Shown here: positions 16,643 to 24,484 of the stretch, in pieces
Position numbering within the stretch: position 1 is the stretch's first letter
Layout: each line of letters starts with the position of its first letter
DNA from: UBA2241 sp963777895
Lineage (GTDB): Bacteria > Actinomycetota > Thermoleophilia > UBA2241
Direction of reading: 5' to 3'
Length of the DNA: 64,000 nt
NCBI GenBank assembly: GCA_963777895.1
Contig: CAVZSF010000002.1
Span: 310,001 to 374,000 of the forward strand
Notes under the pieces: generated by a model
Databases searched by the model: none
The model's input: the letters and a program-made list of their open reading frames with translations, nothing else
Told to the model about the DNA's origin: nothing
Made by a program: the position numbers and the translations under genes

Positions 16643-17218
16643 ATGGACGATCTCGCGAGATGCCTCGAAGCCCTCTTCCTGACCGCGCCGCGGCCGATAC
16701 CGGTCGCGGACCTCGCCGCGGCCTGCGATTGCGCGGACACCGAGGTCGAGGCCGCCCTTGCGCGCCTGGACGGTGAGTATGCGCCGGGCCGCCACGGCGC
16801 CGAGCTGCGTGAGGTGGCGGGCGGCTACACGTTCGCCGTCGCCGACGATTGCGCCGAGGCGGTCCGCCGCTTCACGGGCCTTGCGATGCCCGAGGACCTG
16901 ACGCCAGCCCTGCTCGAGACTCTCGCCGTCGTCGCCTACTTGGAGCCGGTGACGCGATCTGGGATCGCCGACGTACGCGGCGTCTCGTCTGAGTGGGCGT
17001 TGAGCGCGCTCGAGGAGCGCGGCCTGGTAGAAGAAAGGGGCCGCGCCGAGACGCCGGGAGCGCCGATCATCTACGGGACGACAGACCGCTTCCTGAAGCT
17101 GTTCGGCCTACGTTCGAGGGACGACCTGCCGCCGCTCGACGAGTTCGAGCTGGCGGCGGCAGACGTCGACGAGATCCGCGAGCGGCTCCTCCGCAACGCG
17201 GCACGGAGGGAAGCGTGA
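16643..17218 (+). CDS. scpB: Segregation and condensation protein B
   Basis: Winged-helix dimer that binds ScpA in the condensin complex. The 191 residues contain ALFLTAPRPIPVADLAAAC, LLETLAVVAYLEPVTRSGIADVRGV and the second-domain block VEERGRAETPGAPIIYGTTDRFLKLFGL, all typical. ATG 16643 has no clear Shine-Dalgarno. The stop overlaps the GTG of the pseudouridine synthase by 4 nt. Confidence 0.94.
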   Translation: MDDLARCLEALFLTAPRPIPVADLAAACDCADTEVEAALARLDGEYAPGRHGAELREVAGGYTFAVADDCAEAVRRFTGLAMPEDLTPALLETLAVVAYLEPVTRSGIADVRGVSSEWALSALEERGLVEERGRAETPGAPIIYGTTDRFLKLFGLRSRDDLPPLDEFELAAADVDEIRERLLRNAARREA

Positions 17219-18351
17219 GCAATCCGATGAACCTGGTCGTGTACCTGGCCCGCACCGGCCTCGGGTCCCGCCGCTCGTGCGACCAGCTCGTGCAGAGCGG
17301 CGCCGTGACCGTGAACGGCGAGGTGGTGACCTTCCCGCGGCACAAGGTGGGTCCGGAGGACGTCGTCGCGGTCAACGGGGAGGCGCTCACGCCACGCGAG
17401 CTTCGTTACGTCCTGGTCAACAAGCCGAAGGGTGTGGCGAGCACGCGGAGCGACCCTCACGCCGAGAAGGTGATCGTCGACATGGTGCCCAACGGGAGGG
17501 TGCTCTTCCCGGTGGGGAGGCTCGACGTAGGCACCACCGGAGTGATCATCCTGACGAACGACGGGGTGCTGGCGAACCGCCTCATGCACCCCCGCTACGG
17601 CGTGCCCAAGACGTACGTTGTGCGCGTGCGGGGCAAGGTGTCGCGCCGCATGTTGGGCACACTGCGGCAGGGCGTCGAGCTCGAGGACGGACCGACGTCG
17701 CCGGCCGAGGTCGACCTGCGCAAGCAGAGCGCCAAGACGGCCCTCGTCGAGGTGACCATCCACGAGGGCCGCAAGCGCCAGGTGCGGCGCATGTTCCAGG
17801 CTGTCGGCCTGCCCGTCGAGGACCTCCATCGGCGTCGCTACGGCCCGCTCTCTGACAAGGGGCTGGAGCCGGGCGGCTGGCGAGAGCTGAACGGCGACGA
17901 GATCGACGCGCTGCGGCGCGCCGGTGAGGCCGCGCGGGAGGCCCTCGCGGACGAGCCGCAGGGCGAAGCCGTCCTGCTCGCCGGCGAGTCACCGGCGGCG
18001 CGCGCGGAGCGCATCGCCGCCGAGGAGGCCGGCAGCGCAATGGCGCCGGCGACACAGGCCCCCGAGCAGGCCACGGCCGGTGACGGACGCTCGATCGCAG
18101 AGCCGGAGCCTGTCGGGGACGAAGCCGACACCAGGCTGGACGAGGCTGCCGAGGCGGGCGGGGTAGATGCCGGCGGTGTCGCGGGGGACGAGCCCGATGG
18201 CGCCGAGGATGCGTCCGGCTCGGTCGCGGACGAACCCGACCCTGTCGCTGATGATCGAGACGACGCCGCTGACGAGTCTACGGACGGCGACAGCGAGCCC
18301 GACGACGCCGCGGATGAACCCGAGGCGGACGCGCCGGGGTCGCCGGCCTGA
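17215..18351 (+). CDS. Pseudouridine synthase of the RluB/RsuA family with acidic tail
   Basis: Isomerises a uridine in rRNA (RluB type by context with scpB). Of 378 residues, 1-60 form an S4 RNA-binding domain (MNLVVYLARTGLGSRRSCDQL), then the catalytic motif VGRLDVGTTGVIILTNDG with its aspartate and the RKRQVRRMFQAVGLPVEDLHR block. From about residue 240 to the end is a low-complexity Ala/Asp/Glu tail that is not part of the family fold. GTG 17215 overlaps scpB; ATG 17227 is an alternative. Confidence 0.88.
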   Translation: MSNPMNLVVYLARTGLGSRRSCDQLVQSGAVTVNGEVVTFPRHKVGPEDVVAVNGEALTPRELRYVLVNKPKGVASTRSDPHAEKVIVDMVPNGRVLFPVGRLDVGTTGVIILTNDGVLANRLMHPRYGVPKTYVVRVRGKVSRRMLGTLRQGVELEDGPTSPAEVDLRKQSAKTALVEVTIHEGRKRQVRRMFQAVGLPVEDLHRRRYGPLSDKGLEPGGWRELNGDEIDALRRAGEAAREALADEPQGEAVLLAGESPAARAERIAAEEAGSAMAPATQAPEQATAGDGRSIAEPEPVGDEADTRLDEAAEAGGVDAGGVAGDEPDGAEDASGSVADEPDPVADDRDDAADESTDGDSEPDDAADEPEADAPGSPA

Positions 18352-18471
18352 GGTCGGCCCCGCCGGCGCCCGCATCCTCCGCACCGCCGGTACGCCACGT
18401 ACGGCCCACGGCGGACCCGCCGGGCCGCTCCTCAGCGCCGGGCGCGACCCGGCCGCCGGTCGGCACCGTTG

Positions 18472-18477
18472 TATACT
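18472..18477 (+). promoter_or_regulatory. -10 TATACT for the aromatic amino acid operon
   Basis: TATACT (18472-18477) lies 29 nt before the aroH ATG in a 155-nt gap after the pseudouridine synthase. A transcript start near 18484 leaves a short leader with AGAGGA before aroH. No good -35 was seen. Confidence 0.55.
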
Positions 18478-18506
18478 CACTCACTCCCGAGCTGCCCAGA
18501 GGAACG

Positions 18507-18887
18507 ATGACCCCGACCGAGAGCACCCCGCGCCTGCAGGCCATCCGCGGCGCAACGACTGTCCCTGCCGACACCAGCGACGCCATCGGCGAGCGCACGG
18601 CCGAGCTCGTGACGACGATCCTGGACCGCAACGGCCTGACGGCCGGCGACGTCGTGAGCGTCGTCTTCACCGCGACCCCCGACCTGACGGCCGACTTCCC
18701 GGCTGTGGCCGCGCGCGGCGCGGGCTTGGCGCACACGCCACTGCTGTGCTGCCAGGAGATCCCGGTGCAGGGCGCCATCGAACGCTGCGTGCGCGTGCTG
18801 CTGCATTGCTACCTGGACGACGGCCGCAGCGCGCGTCACGTGTACCTGCACGACGCCCGTCAGTTGCGCCTCGACCTTCCGGAGTAG
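18507..18887 (+). CDS. aroH: Chorismate mutase, AroH type
   Basis: Converts chorismate to prephenate for phenylalanine and tyrosine. The 126 residues match the trimeric AroH fold: LQAIRGATTVPADTSDAIGERT at the N-terminus, FTATPDLTADFPAVAARG, the PLLCCQEIPVQGAIERCVRVLLH active-site stretch, and a C-terminal HVYLHDARQLRLDL. ATG 18507 follows AGAGGA. It heads a run with hisC, aroF and tyrA. Confidence 0.93.
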   Translation: MTPTESTPRLQAIRGATTVPADTSDAIGERTAELVTTILDRNGLTAGDVVSVVFTATPDLTADFPAVAARGAGLAHTPLLCCQEIPVQGAIERCVRVLLHCYLDDGRSARHVYLHDARQLRLDLPE

Positions 18888-18890
18888 GCA

Positions 18891-20018
18891 GTGCGCTTCA
18901 TCCCGCAGCTTGACGCCATGACCCCCTACGAGCCCGGACAGCCGCTCGAGCTGGTGATGCGGCGGTTCGGTCTCAGCGAGGTCGTCAAGCTCGCCTCGAA
19001 CGAGTTCCCGCTGCCCCCGTTCGAGGAGGTCAAGGAGGCCGTCATCGCGGCGCTCGACGACCTGAACCGTTACCCCGATGGCCACTGTACGGACCTGCGC
19101 GCCGCCCTGGCGCAGCACTACGGGCGGCGCAACGACGAGATCGCCCTGGGGAACGGCTCTTGCGAGCTCCTCATGCTGCTGGGAGACATCCTGCTCGAAG
19201 CGGGTGACGAGGTCGTCTTCGCCGACCCGTCGTTCGTCGTCTACAACGATGTGTGCCTGCGCCACGACGCCCGCGCCGTGATGGTGCCGCTGACCGGCTT
19301 CGCCCACGACCTCGAGGCCATGGCCGCTGCCGTCACCTCCCGCACCCGCATGCTGATCGTCTGCAACCCCAACAACCCGACCGGCACCTACGTGTCGAAC
19401 GATGGCGTTCGTGCGCTCGTGGAGCGCGTGCCCGAGGACGTGGTCATCGTGCTCGACGAGGCCTACAACGAGTTCGTCACTGCGCCGGACGCGCAGGACT
19501 CGCTCGCCGTTCAGGCGGAGCATCCGAACGTCGTCGTGCTGCGCACGTTCTCGAAGATCTATGGCCTGTGCGGACTTCGCGTCGGCTATGGCCTGTGCAG
19601 GGCCGAGATCAAGACGGCCCTCGACAAGGTCCGCCAGCCCTTCAACGTGAACCGCCTCGCTCAGGCGGCGGCGCACGAGGCCCTCAAGCATCAGGACCAG
19701 GTGGCCGCCAGGGTGGCGATGAACGCCCAGGTGCGCGCCTACATGGTGGAGCGGCTCCATGCGGGCGGTCATGCGACCGTTCCCAGTGAGGCGAACTTCA
19801 TGCTGGTCGACGTGCACGGTCTCGCCGTGCCGTCGGAGAAGGTGTTCGAGGAGCTGCTCTCGCGCGGCGCCATCGTGCGCGACGGCCACGGTCTGGGGTG
19901 CCCCGGCTACGCGCGCGTCAGCGTCGGCACGCGCGCCGAGACCGACTTCTTCCTGGCGAAGCTGGGGGAGCTCGAGGTCGCGGCCGAGGCGCTGCCCGTC
20001 GAAGGGAGGACGAGCTGA
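18891..20018 (+). CDS. hisC: Histidinol-phosphate / aromatic aminotransferase (HisC family)
   Basis: PLP-dependent class I/II aminotransferase, 375 residues. Seen are LASNEFPLPP, the CNPNNPTGTYV block, the VLDEAYNEF aspartate-tyrosine, the Schiff-base lysine in RTFSKIYGLCGLRVGYG, and a C-terminal arginine region RVSVGTRAETDFFL. The sequence is HisC-like, but neighbours (chorismate mutase, DAHP synthase, prephenate dehydrogenase) suggest it transaminates prephenate, phenylpyruvate or hydroxyphenylpyruvate here. GTG start, 3 nt after aroH. Confidence 0.88.
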   Translation: MRFIPQLDAMTPYEPGQPLELVMRRFGLSEVVKLASNEFPLPPFEEVKEAVIAALDDLNRYPDGHCTDLRAALAQHYGRRNDEIALGNGSCELLMLLGDILLEAGDEVVFADPSFVVYNDVCLRHDARAVMVPLTGFAHDLEAMAAAVTSRTRMLIVCNPNNPTGTYVSNDGVRALVERVPEDVVIVLDEAYNEFVTAPDAQDSLAVQAEHPNVVVLRTFSKIYGLCGLRVGYGLCRAEIKTALDKVRQPFNVNRLAQAAAHEALKHQDQVAARVAMNAQVRAYMVERLHAGGHATVPSEANFMLVDVHGLAVPSEKVFEELLSRGAIVRDGHGLGCPGYARVSVGTRAETDFFLAKLGELEVAAEALPVEGRTS

Positions 20019-20020
20019 GC

Positions 20021-21037
20021 ATGATGGTCATCATGCAGGAGGGGGCGACGGAAGAGCAGATCGCCCACGTGGTCGCGCGCGTCGAGGAGGTCGGCGCCAG
20101 CGCCCACATCTCGCTCGGGGAACGCGTGACGGTGATCGGCGTGATCGGCGATCGCGAGGATCTCACGACCCTGCCGATCGAGGCGATGGACGGCGTGGAC
20201 CGCGTGGTCGCCATCCTCAAGCCGTACAAGCTCGTGAGCCGCGAGTTCCAGCAACGGGACACCGTGATCGACGTGCGCGGCGCGAAGATCGGCGGGGGCC
20301 ACTTCGGCCTCATCGCCGGGCCCTGCTCGATCGAGACGCCGGAGCAGGTGCTCGAGTCGGCGCGTGCGGTCAAGGAGGCCGGCGCGATCATGATGCGCGG
20401 CGGCGCCTTCAAGCCGCGCACCTCGCCGTACGCCTTCCAGGGGCTCGGCGAGGAGGGCCTCAAGATGATGGCGGCGGCGCGCGACGACACCGGGCTGCCG
20501 ATCGTCACGGAGGTCCTCGACCCGCGCGACCTCGAGGTGGTCTGCGCCTACGCCGACGTGCTGCAGATCGGCGCCCGCAACATGCAGAACTTCCTGCTGC
20601 TCGCCGAGGTCGGCAAGGCGGGCAAGCCGGTGCTCCTCAAGCGCGGCCTCTCGGCCACCATCGAGGAGCTCCTCATGGCCGCCGAGTACGTCATCAAGGA
20701 GGGCAACCGCGAGGTGATCCTGTGCGAGCGCGGCATCCGCACGTTCGAGACGGCGACGCGCAACACCCTCGACGTGAGCGCCGTGCCGGTCATCAAGCTC
20801 GCCAGCCATCTGCCGATCATCGTCGATCCCAGCCATTCGGCCGGCCTGCGGGACCTCGTGTTGCCGCTCTCACTGGCCGGCGTCGCCGCCGGCGCCGACG
20901 GGGTGATCGTCGAGGCGCATCCGAACCCGGAGCACGCCCTGTGCGACGGGCCCCAGTCGCTGCCCACGGCGGTGTTCGGCGAGTACGCGGACCGCGTGCT
21001 CGAGCTGGCGCGCTGGACGGGCAAGACGACCGCCTGA
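20021..21037 (+). CDS. aroF: 3-deoxy-7-phosphoheptulonate (DAHP) synthase, type I beta
   Basis: First step of the shikimate pathway, joining PEP and erythrose-4-phosphate. The 338 residues start at tandem ATG codons (20021, 20024). An N-terminal ferredoxin-like regulatory domain of about 70 residues precedes the barrel, which carries GLIAGPCSIETPEQVL, GGAFKPRTSPYAFQGLG, LQIGARNMQNF, LLKRGLSATIEELL and the metal ligands in DPSHSAG and EAHPNPEHAL. This is the KDO8PS-like type found in Firmicutes and Thermotoga. It follows hisC by 2 nt. Confidence 0.94.
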   Translation: MMVIMQEGATEEQIAHVVARVEEVGASAHISLGERVTVIGVIGDREDLTTLPIEAMDGVDRVVAILKPYKLVSREFQQRDTVIDVRGAKIGGGHFGLIAGPCSIETPEQVLESARAVKEAGAIMMRGGAFKPRTSPYAFQGLGEEGLKMMAAARDDTGLPIVTEVLDPRDLEVVCAYADVLQIGARNMQNFLLLAEVGKAGKPVLLKRGLSATIEELLMAAEYVIKEGNREVILCERGIRTFETATRNTLDVSAVPVIKLASHLPIIVDPSHSAGLRDLVLPLSLAGVAAGADGVIVEAHPNPEHALCDGPQSLPTAVFGEYADRVLELARWTGKTTA

Positions 21038-21038
21038 C

Positions 21039-22157
21039 GTGAGCGCGGCCGGCTTCAGGGGAGGCACCCTCGCCGTCATCGGCGTCGGGCTCATGGGCGG
21101 CTCGCTCGGACTCGCCGGGCGCGAGCGGGCCGGGCTCGGCGAGGTCGTCGGCTTCAGCCGCACGCGGGCGACCCTCGACCTCGCCCTCGAACGCGGCGCG
21201 ATCACGCGCGCCGCGGCGAGCCTTGCCGACGCGGTGGCCGAAGCCGACCTGGTTGTCGTCGCCTCGCCCGTGTGTCTCGTCGTAGAGCACGTCAAAGCCG
21301 CCCTTCGCGTCTCGCCGCCTCACGCCGTCGTGACCGATGTGGGCAGCACGAAGGGACCCCTGATGCGTGCCCTCACGCCCGACGAGCAGCGGCGCTGCAT
21401 CGGCGGACACCCCCTGTGCGGCTCCGAGGCGGCCGGCGTCGCCAACGCGCGCGCCTCGCTCTACGACGGCGCGACGTACTTCCTGACGCCCGGCGCCCAC
21501 GTCGACGCCGAGGCGTATCAGAACGTGCACGCCTTCGTCGGCGACCTCGGGGCTCGCCCCGTGGCGGTCGACCCCGACGAGCACGACCGCCTCATGGCGG
21601 TGGTGAGCCACCTGCCGCACGTGCTGGCCAACGTGCTGATGACGCAGGCCGGCCAGCACGCGGGCGCTCGCGACGCCCTGCTCTCGGCCGGCCCAAGTTT
21701 CCGCGACCTCACCCGCATCGCCGGCAGCAACCGCCGCGTGTGGACCGACATCTTCCTCGAGAACCGGGCCGCGCTGCTGGCCGCCGTGGCGACCTTCCAG
21801 GAGGGCCTGCAGGAGCTCCTCGAGGCGCTCGCGGCGGGCGACCCGGAGCGGGTGGGCGACACCATCACCCGCGCGGCCTCCCATCGCGAGCGCATGCTCG
21901 CCGACGGCAGCCTTGTCCCGAGCGAGCTGTACCGCCTCGTGGTCGCGATCCCGGACCGTCCCGGCGTGCTTCGCCAGATCACCGTCGCCCTCGGCGATGC
22001 CAACATCAACATCGAGGACCTCGCGCTGCATCACATGAGCGCGGAGCTCGGAGGCACGCTCACCGTGTACGTGCTGGGCGAGGACGTCGCTCGCCGTGCG
22101 GGCCATATCCTCGCCGCCCTCGGCTTCGAGGTGCTGACGGCCACGGTGGTCTCGTGA
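21039..22157 (+). CDS. tyrA: Prephenate dehydrogenase with C-terminal ACT domain
   Basis: Oxidises prephenate to hydroxyphenylpyruvate with NAD(P). Of 372 residues, the N-terminal Rossmann motif is VIGVGLMGGSLGLAGRE, the catalytic histidine is in GGHPLCGSEAAG, and HLPHVLANVL is conserved in the helical domain. From about residue 295 an ACT domain (RLVVAIPDRPGVLRQITVAL) suggests feedback by tyrosine. The stop overlaps the probable cmk GTG. The expected aroA (EPSP synthase) between tyrA and cmk is absent. Confidence 0.94.
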   Translation: MSAAGFRGGTLAVIGVGLMGGSLGLAGRERAGLGEVVGFSRTRATLDLALERGAITRAAASLADAVAEADLVVVASPVCLVVEHVKAALRVSPPHAVVTDVGSTKGPLMRALTPDEQRRCIGGHPLCGSEAAGVANARASLYDGATYFLTPGAHVDAEAYQNVHAFVGDLGARPVAVDPDEHDRLMAVVSHLPHVLANVLMTQAGQHAGARDALLSAGPSFRDLTRIAGSNRRVWTDIFLENRAALLAAVATFQEGLQELLEALAAGDPERVGDTITRAASHRERMLADGSLVPSELYRLVVAIPDRPGVLRQITVALGDANINIEDLALHHMSAELGGTLTVYVLGEDVARRAGHILAALGFEVLTATVVS

Positions 22158-22879
22158 ACGATGGGGGAACCGTGAGGACGAGCGAGGCTGGACAGGAAGC
22201 GACGCCCCTCGTCGTGGCGATCGACGGGCCGGGCGGCGCCGGCAAGAGCACGGTGGCCCGCACCGTCGCCGAGCGGCTCGGCTTCGAGTATCTGGACACG
22301 GGCGCGATGTACCGGGCCGTCGGCCTCCTGGCCGCCGAGGCCGGGGTCGCCCTGGACGACGAGGCGGCGGTCACGCGCGTCGCCGCAGCCGCGGGGCTGC
22401 GTTTCAGCGGCGGCCGCCTCTTCGCCGGCGACCGGGACCTCAGCGAGGCGATCCGGACGCTGGCGATGGGCGAGGCGGCGTCGCGGGTCTCGGCGCTGCC
22501 CGCCGTGCGCCGTCTTCTGGTCGAGCAGCAGCGCGCCCTGGCGCGCGAGGCCGGCGTCGTGATGGAAGGGCGCGATATCGGCACCAACGTGTTCCCGGAC
22601 GCGCCCCTGAAGGTGTACCTGACAGCCGACCCGGCAGTTCGGGCGGAGCGACGGCGGCGAGAGCTGGTCGCTGCAGGCCAGCAGGCCGGCCTCGACGAGG
22701 TGCTCGACGCCGTTCTCGAGCGTGACGGGCGCGACTCGAGTCGCACGGTCGCGCCACTGCGCAAGGCCGACGACGCCGTCGAGGTGGACACGTCGGTGAT
22801 GACCTTCGAGGAGGTCGTGGCGACGGTGGAACGCCTGGCGCGCGAGCGCCTCCATCTTCTCAGGGAGCGGACGTCGTGA
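22154..22879 (+). CDS. cmk: Cytidylate kinase
   Basis: Phosphorylates CMP and dCMP. About 241 residues with the P-loop AIDGPGGAGKSTVART, EYLDTGAMYRA, the EGRDIGTNVFPDAPLKVYLTA block and the lid arginines AVRAERRRREL. The start taken is GTG 22154, overlapping the tyrA stop by 4 nt; GTG 22172, after a G-rich run, is equally possible. The stop overlaps plsC by 4 nt. Confidence 0.94.
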   Translation: MNDGGTVRTSEAGQEATPLVVAIDGPGGAGKSTVARTVAERLGFEYLDTGAMYRAVGLLAAEAGVALDDEAAVTRVAAAAGLRFSGGRLFAGDRDLSEAIRTLAMGEAASRVSALPAVRRLLVEQQRALAREAGVVMEGRDIGTNVFPDAPLKVYLTADPAVRAERRRRELVAAGQQAGLDEVLDAVLERDGRDSSRTVAPLRKADDAVEVDTSVMTFEEVVATVERLARERLHLLRERTS

Positions 22880-23553
22880 CCGGGGATGGCTCCTGGAGGC
22901 CTGTCCCGAGCTTCTTCGGGCTGCCGCTGCGTGGTCACGGCGACAGCGCGCTCTACACGCTGGCGCGGTGGCTCGTCACCCTCGTCTTTGGGCTTCCCTA
23001 CCGGTGTCGGGCGCGGGGGACGGGGAACCTTCCGCTCAGTGGTCCGGCGATCATCGTGTCCAACCACAAATGCAACGTCGACCCGGTGATCATCGGCATG
23101 CTCTTCGATCGCCCCCTGAAGTTCATGGCCAAGAAGGAATTGTTCGGGTTCGGCCCGTTCCGCTGGCTGATCAGCACGCTCGGCGCCTTCCCCATCGACC
23201 GCGGCGCCGGCGACAGGCACGCCCTCGAGCAGGCACTCGAGGTCCTGGCGGCCGGCGGCGTCCTTTTGATGTTCCCGGAAGGCACCCGCTTCAAGGACGA
23301 GGACATCCACGACTTCCTGCCCGGGGTGGGCATGCTCGCGCTGCGCAGCGGCGCACCGGTGGTGCCCATGGCCATGCACGGCACCCAGTACATGGTCCAG
23401 GACGGCAAGCTACATTTCCCGCCTGTGCGCGTCGTCGTCGGCGAGCCGCTCGATTTCAGCGATCTCCAGGGGAGAGGGAGCAAGGTCTACCAGGAGGTCT
23501 CGCGCCGGATGCGGGCCGCAGTGACGGGGTTGTATGGCGAACTCGCCGGCTAG
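22876..23553 (+). CDS. plsC: 1-acyl-sn-glycerol-3-phosphate acyltransferase
   Basis: Makes phosphatidic acid from lysophosphatidic acid at the membrane. The 225 residues have a hydrophobic segment near 30-45, the catalytic NHKCNVD (HxxxxD), the FPIDRGAGDR arginine block and FPEGTRFKDED (third acyltransferase motif). GTG start overlaps cmk. Together with plsY and gpsA 3.5 kb downstream it covers most of glycerophospholipid entry. The 3' end overlaps ispH by 20 nt. Confidence 0.92.
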   Translation: MTGDGSWRPVPSFFGLPLRGHGDSALYTLARWLVTLVFGLPYRCRARGTGNLPLSGPAIIVSNHKCNVDPVIIGMLFDRPLKFMAKKELFGFGPFRWLISTLGAFPIDRGAGDRHALEQALEVLAAGGVLLMFPEGTRFKDEDIHDFLPGVGMLALRSGAPVVPMAMHGTQYMVQDGKLHFPPVRVVVGEPLDFSDLQGRGSKVYQEVSRRMRAAVTGLYGELAG

Positions 23554-24484
23554 CGGAGGGTCCGGAGAACGGCCGAAGGGACGGCCTCGCGACGAGACGC
23601 CGCGTGACGACGCGCGTGTCGTGGCCGAGGGCGGCTGCCAGATCCTGGTCGCCCGCTACGCAGGCTACTGCTATGGCGTGGAACGCGCCCTGCGCCTCAC
23701 CGAGGCGGCGCTGGCCGGGGCCGAGCCGCCCGTGGCGACGCTCGGCCCGATCATCCACAACCCCGGCGTCGTCGCGGCGCTCGAAGAGCGCGGCGCCACC
23801 GTGGTCGACGACGTCGACGAGCTGGACCACGGCACGCTGATCATCCGGACGCACGGCGTGGCGCCCGCGGTGGCGGCGCACGCGGGGGAGAGGTCGCTGG
23901 GTGTGGTCGATGCGACCTGCCCGTTCGTGGCCGTCGCCCAGCGCAAGGCGCGGGCGCTACGCGAGGCAGGCTACCTTGTCGTGATCCTGGGCGAGCCGGA
24001 GCACCCCGAGGTGGTGGGCCTGCAGGGGTTTGCCGGCGACGAGGCCATCGTGGTGCAGGGACCCGACGACCTACCCGACGACGAGCTGCGCGGCAAGCGC
24101 ATCGGCGTCGTCGTGCAGACGACGCAGTCGCGCGACGCGCTGGCGCGGGTGGCGGCGGCGCTCGCCCCGCTCGGGCGCGAGCTGCTCGTGTGGAACACGA
24201 TCTGCGACGCCACCGAGAAGCGCCAGAGCGCCGCCTGCAGTCTGGCCGAGCAGGTGGACGTGGTGATCGTCGTCGGCGGCCGCAACAGCGCCAACACGAC
24301 CCGGCTCGCGCAGCTCTGCGGTGCGGTTGAGGCGAGGACCCATCACGTCGAACGGGCCGACGAGCTGCGCCGGGAGTGGTTCGCCGGGGCGCGCCGCGTC
24401 GGCGTCACGGCCGGCGCGTCGACGCCGGACGACGAGATCGCCGCCGCGGTCGCACGGCTGCGCGAGCTGTGCGCCGTCCCGTGA
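23534..24484 (+). CDS. ispH: 4-hydroxy-3-methylbut-2-enyl diphosphate reductase
   Basis: Iron-sulfur enzyme of the last MEP-pathway step, making IPP and DMAPP. Three cluster cysteines are visible in RYAGYCYGVERAL, VVDATCPFV and NTICDATEKRQ, with ligand histidines in PIIHNPG and RTHGVAPA. The frame from ATG 23534 gives 316 residues, but the first 30 are a non-conserved Gly/Arg/Pro stretch; GTG 23621 would give a start closer to the family. The stop overlaps the next gene by 4 nt. Confidence 0.94.
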   Translation: MANSPASGGSGERPKGRPRDETPRDDARVVAEGGCQILVARYAGYCYGVERALRLTEAALAGAEPPVATLGPIIHNPGVVAALEERGATVVDDVDELDHGTLIIRTHGVAPAVAAHAGERSLGVVDATCPFVAVAQRKARALREAGYLVVILGEPEHPEVVGLQGFAGDEAIVVQGPDDLPDDELRGKRIGVVVQTTQSRDALARVAAALAPLGRELLVWNTICDATEKRQSAACSLAEQVDVVIVVGGRNSANTTRLAQLCGAVEARTHHVERADELRREWFAGARRVGVTAGASTPDDEIAAAVARLRELCAVP

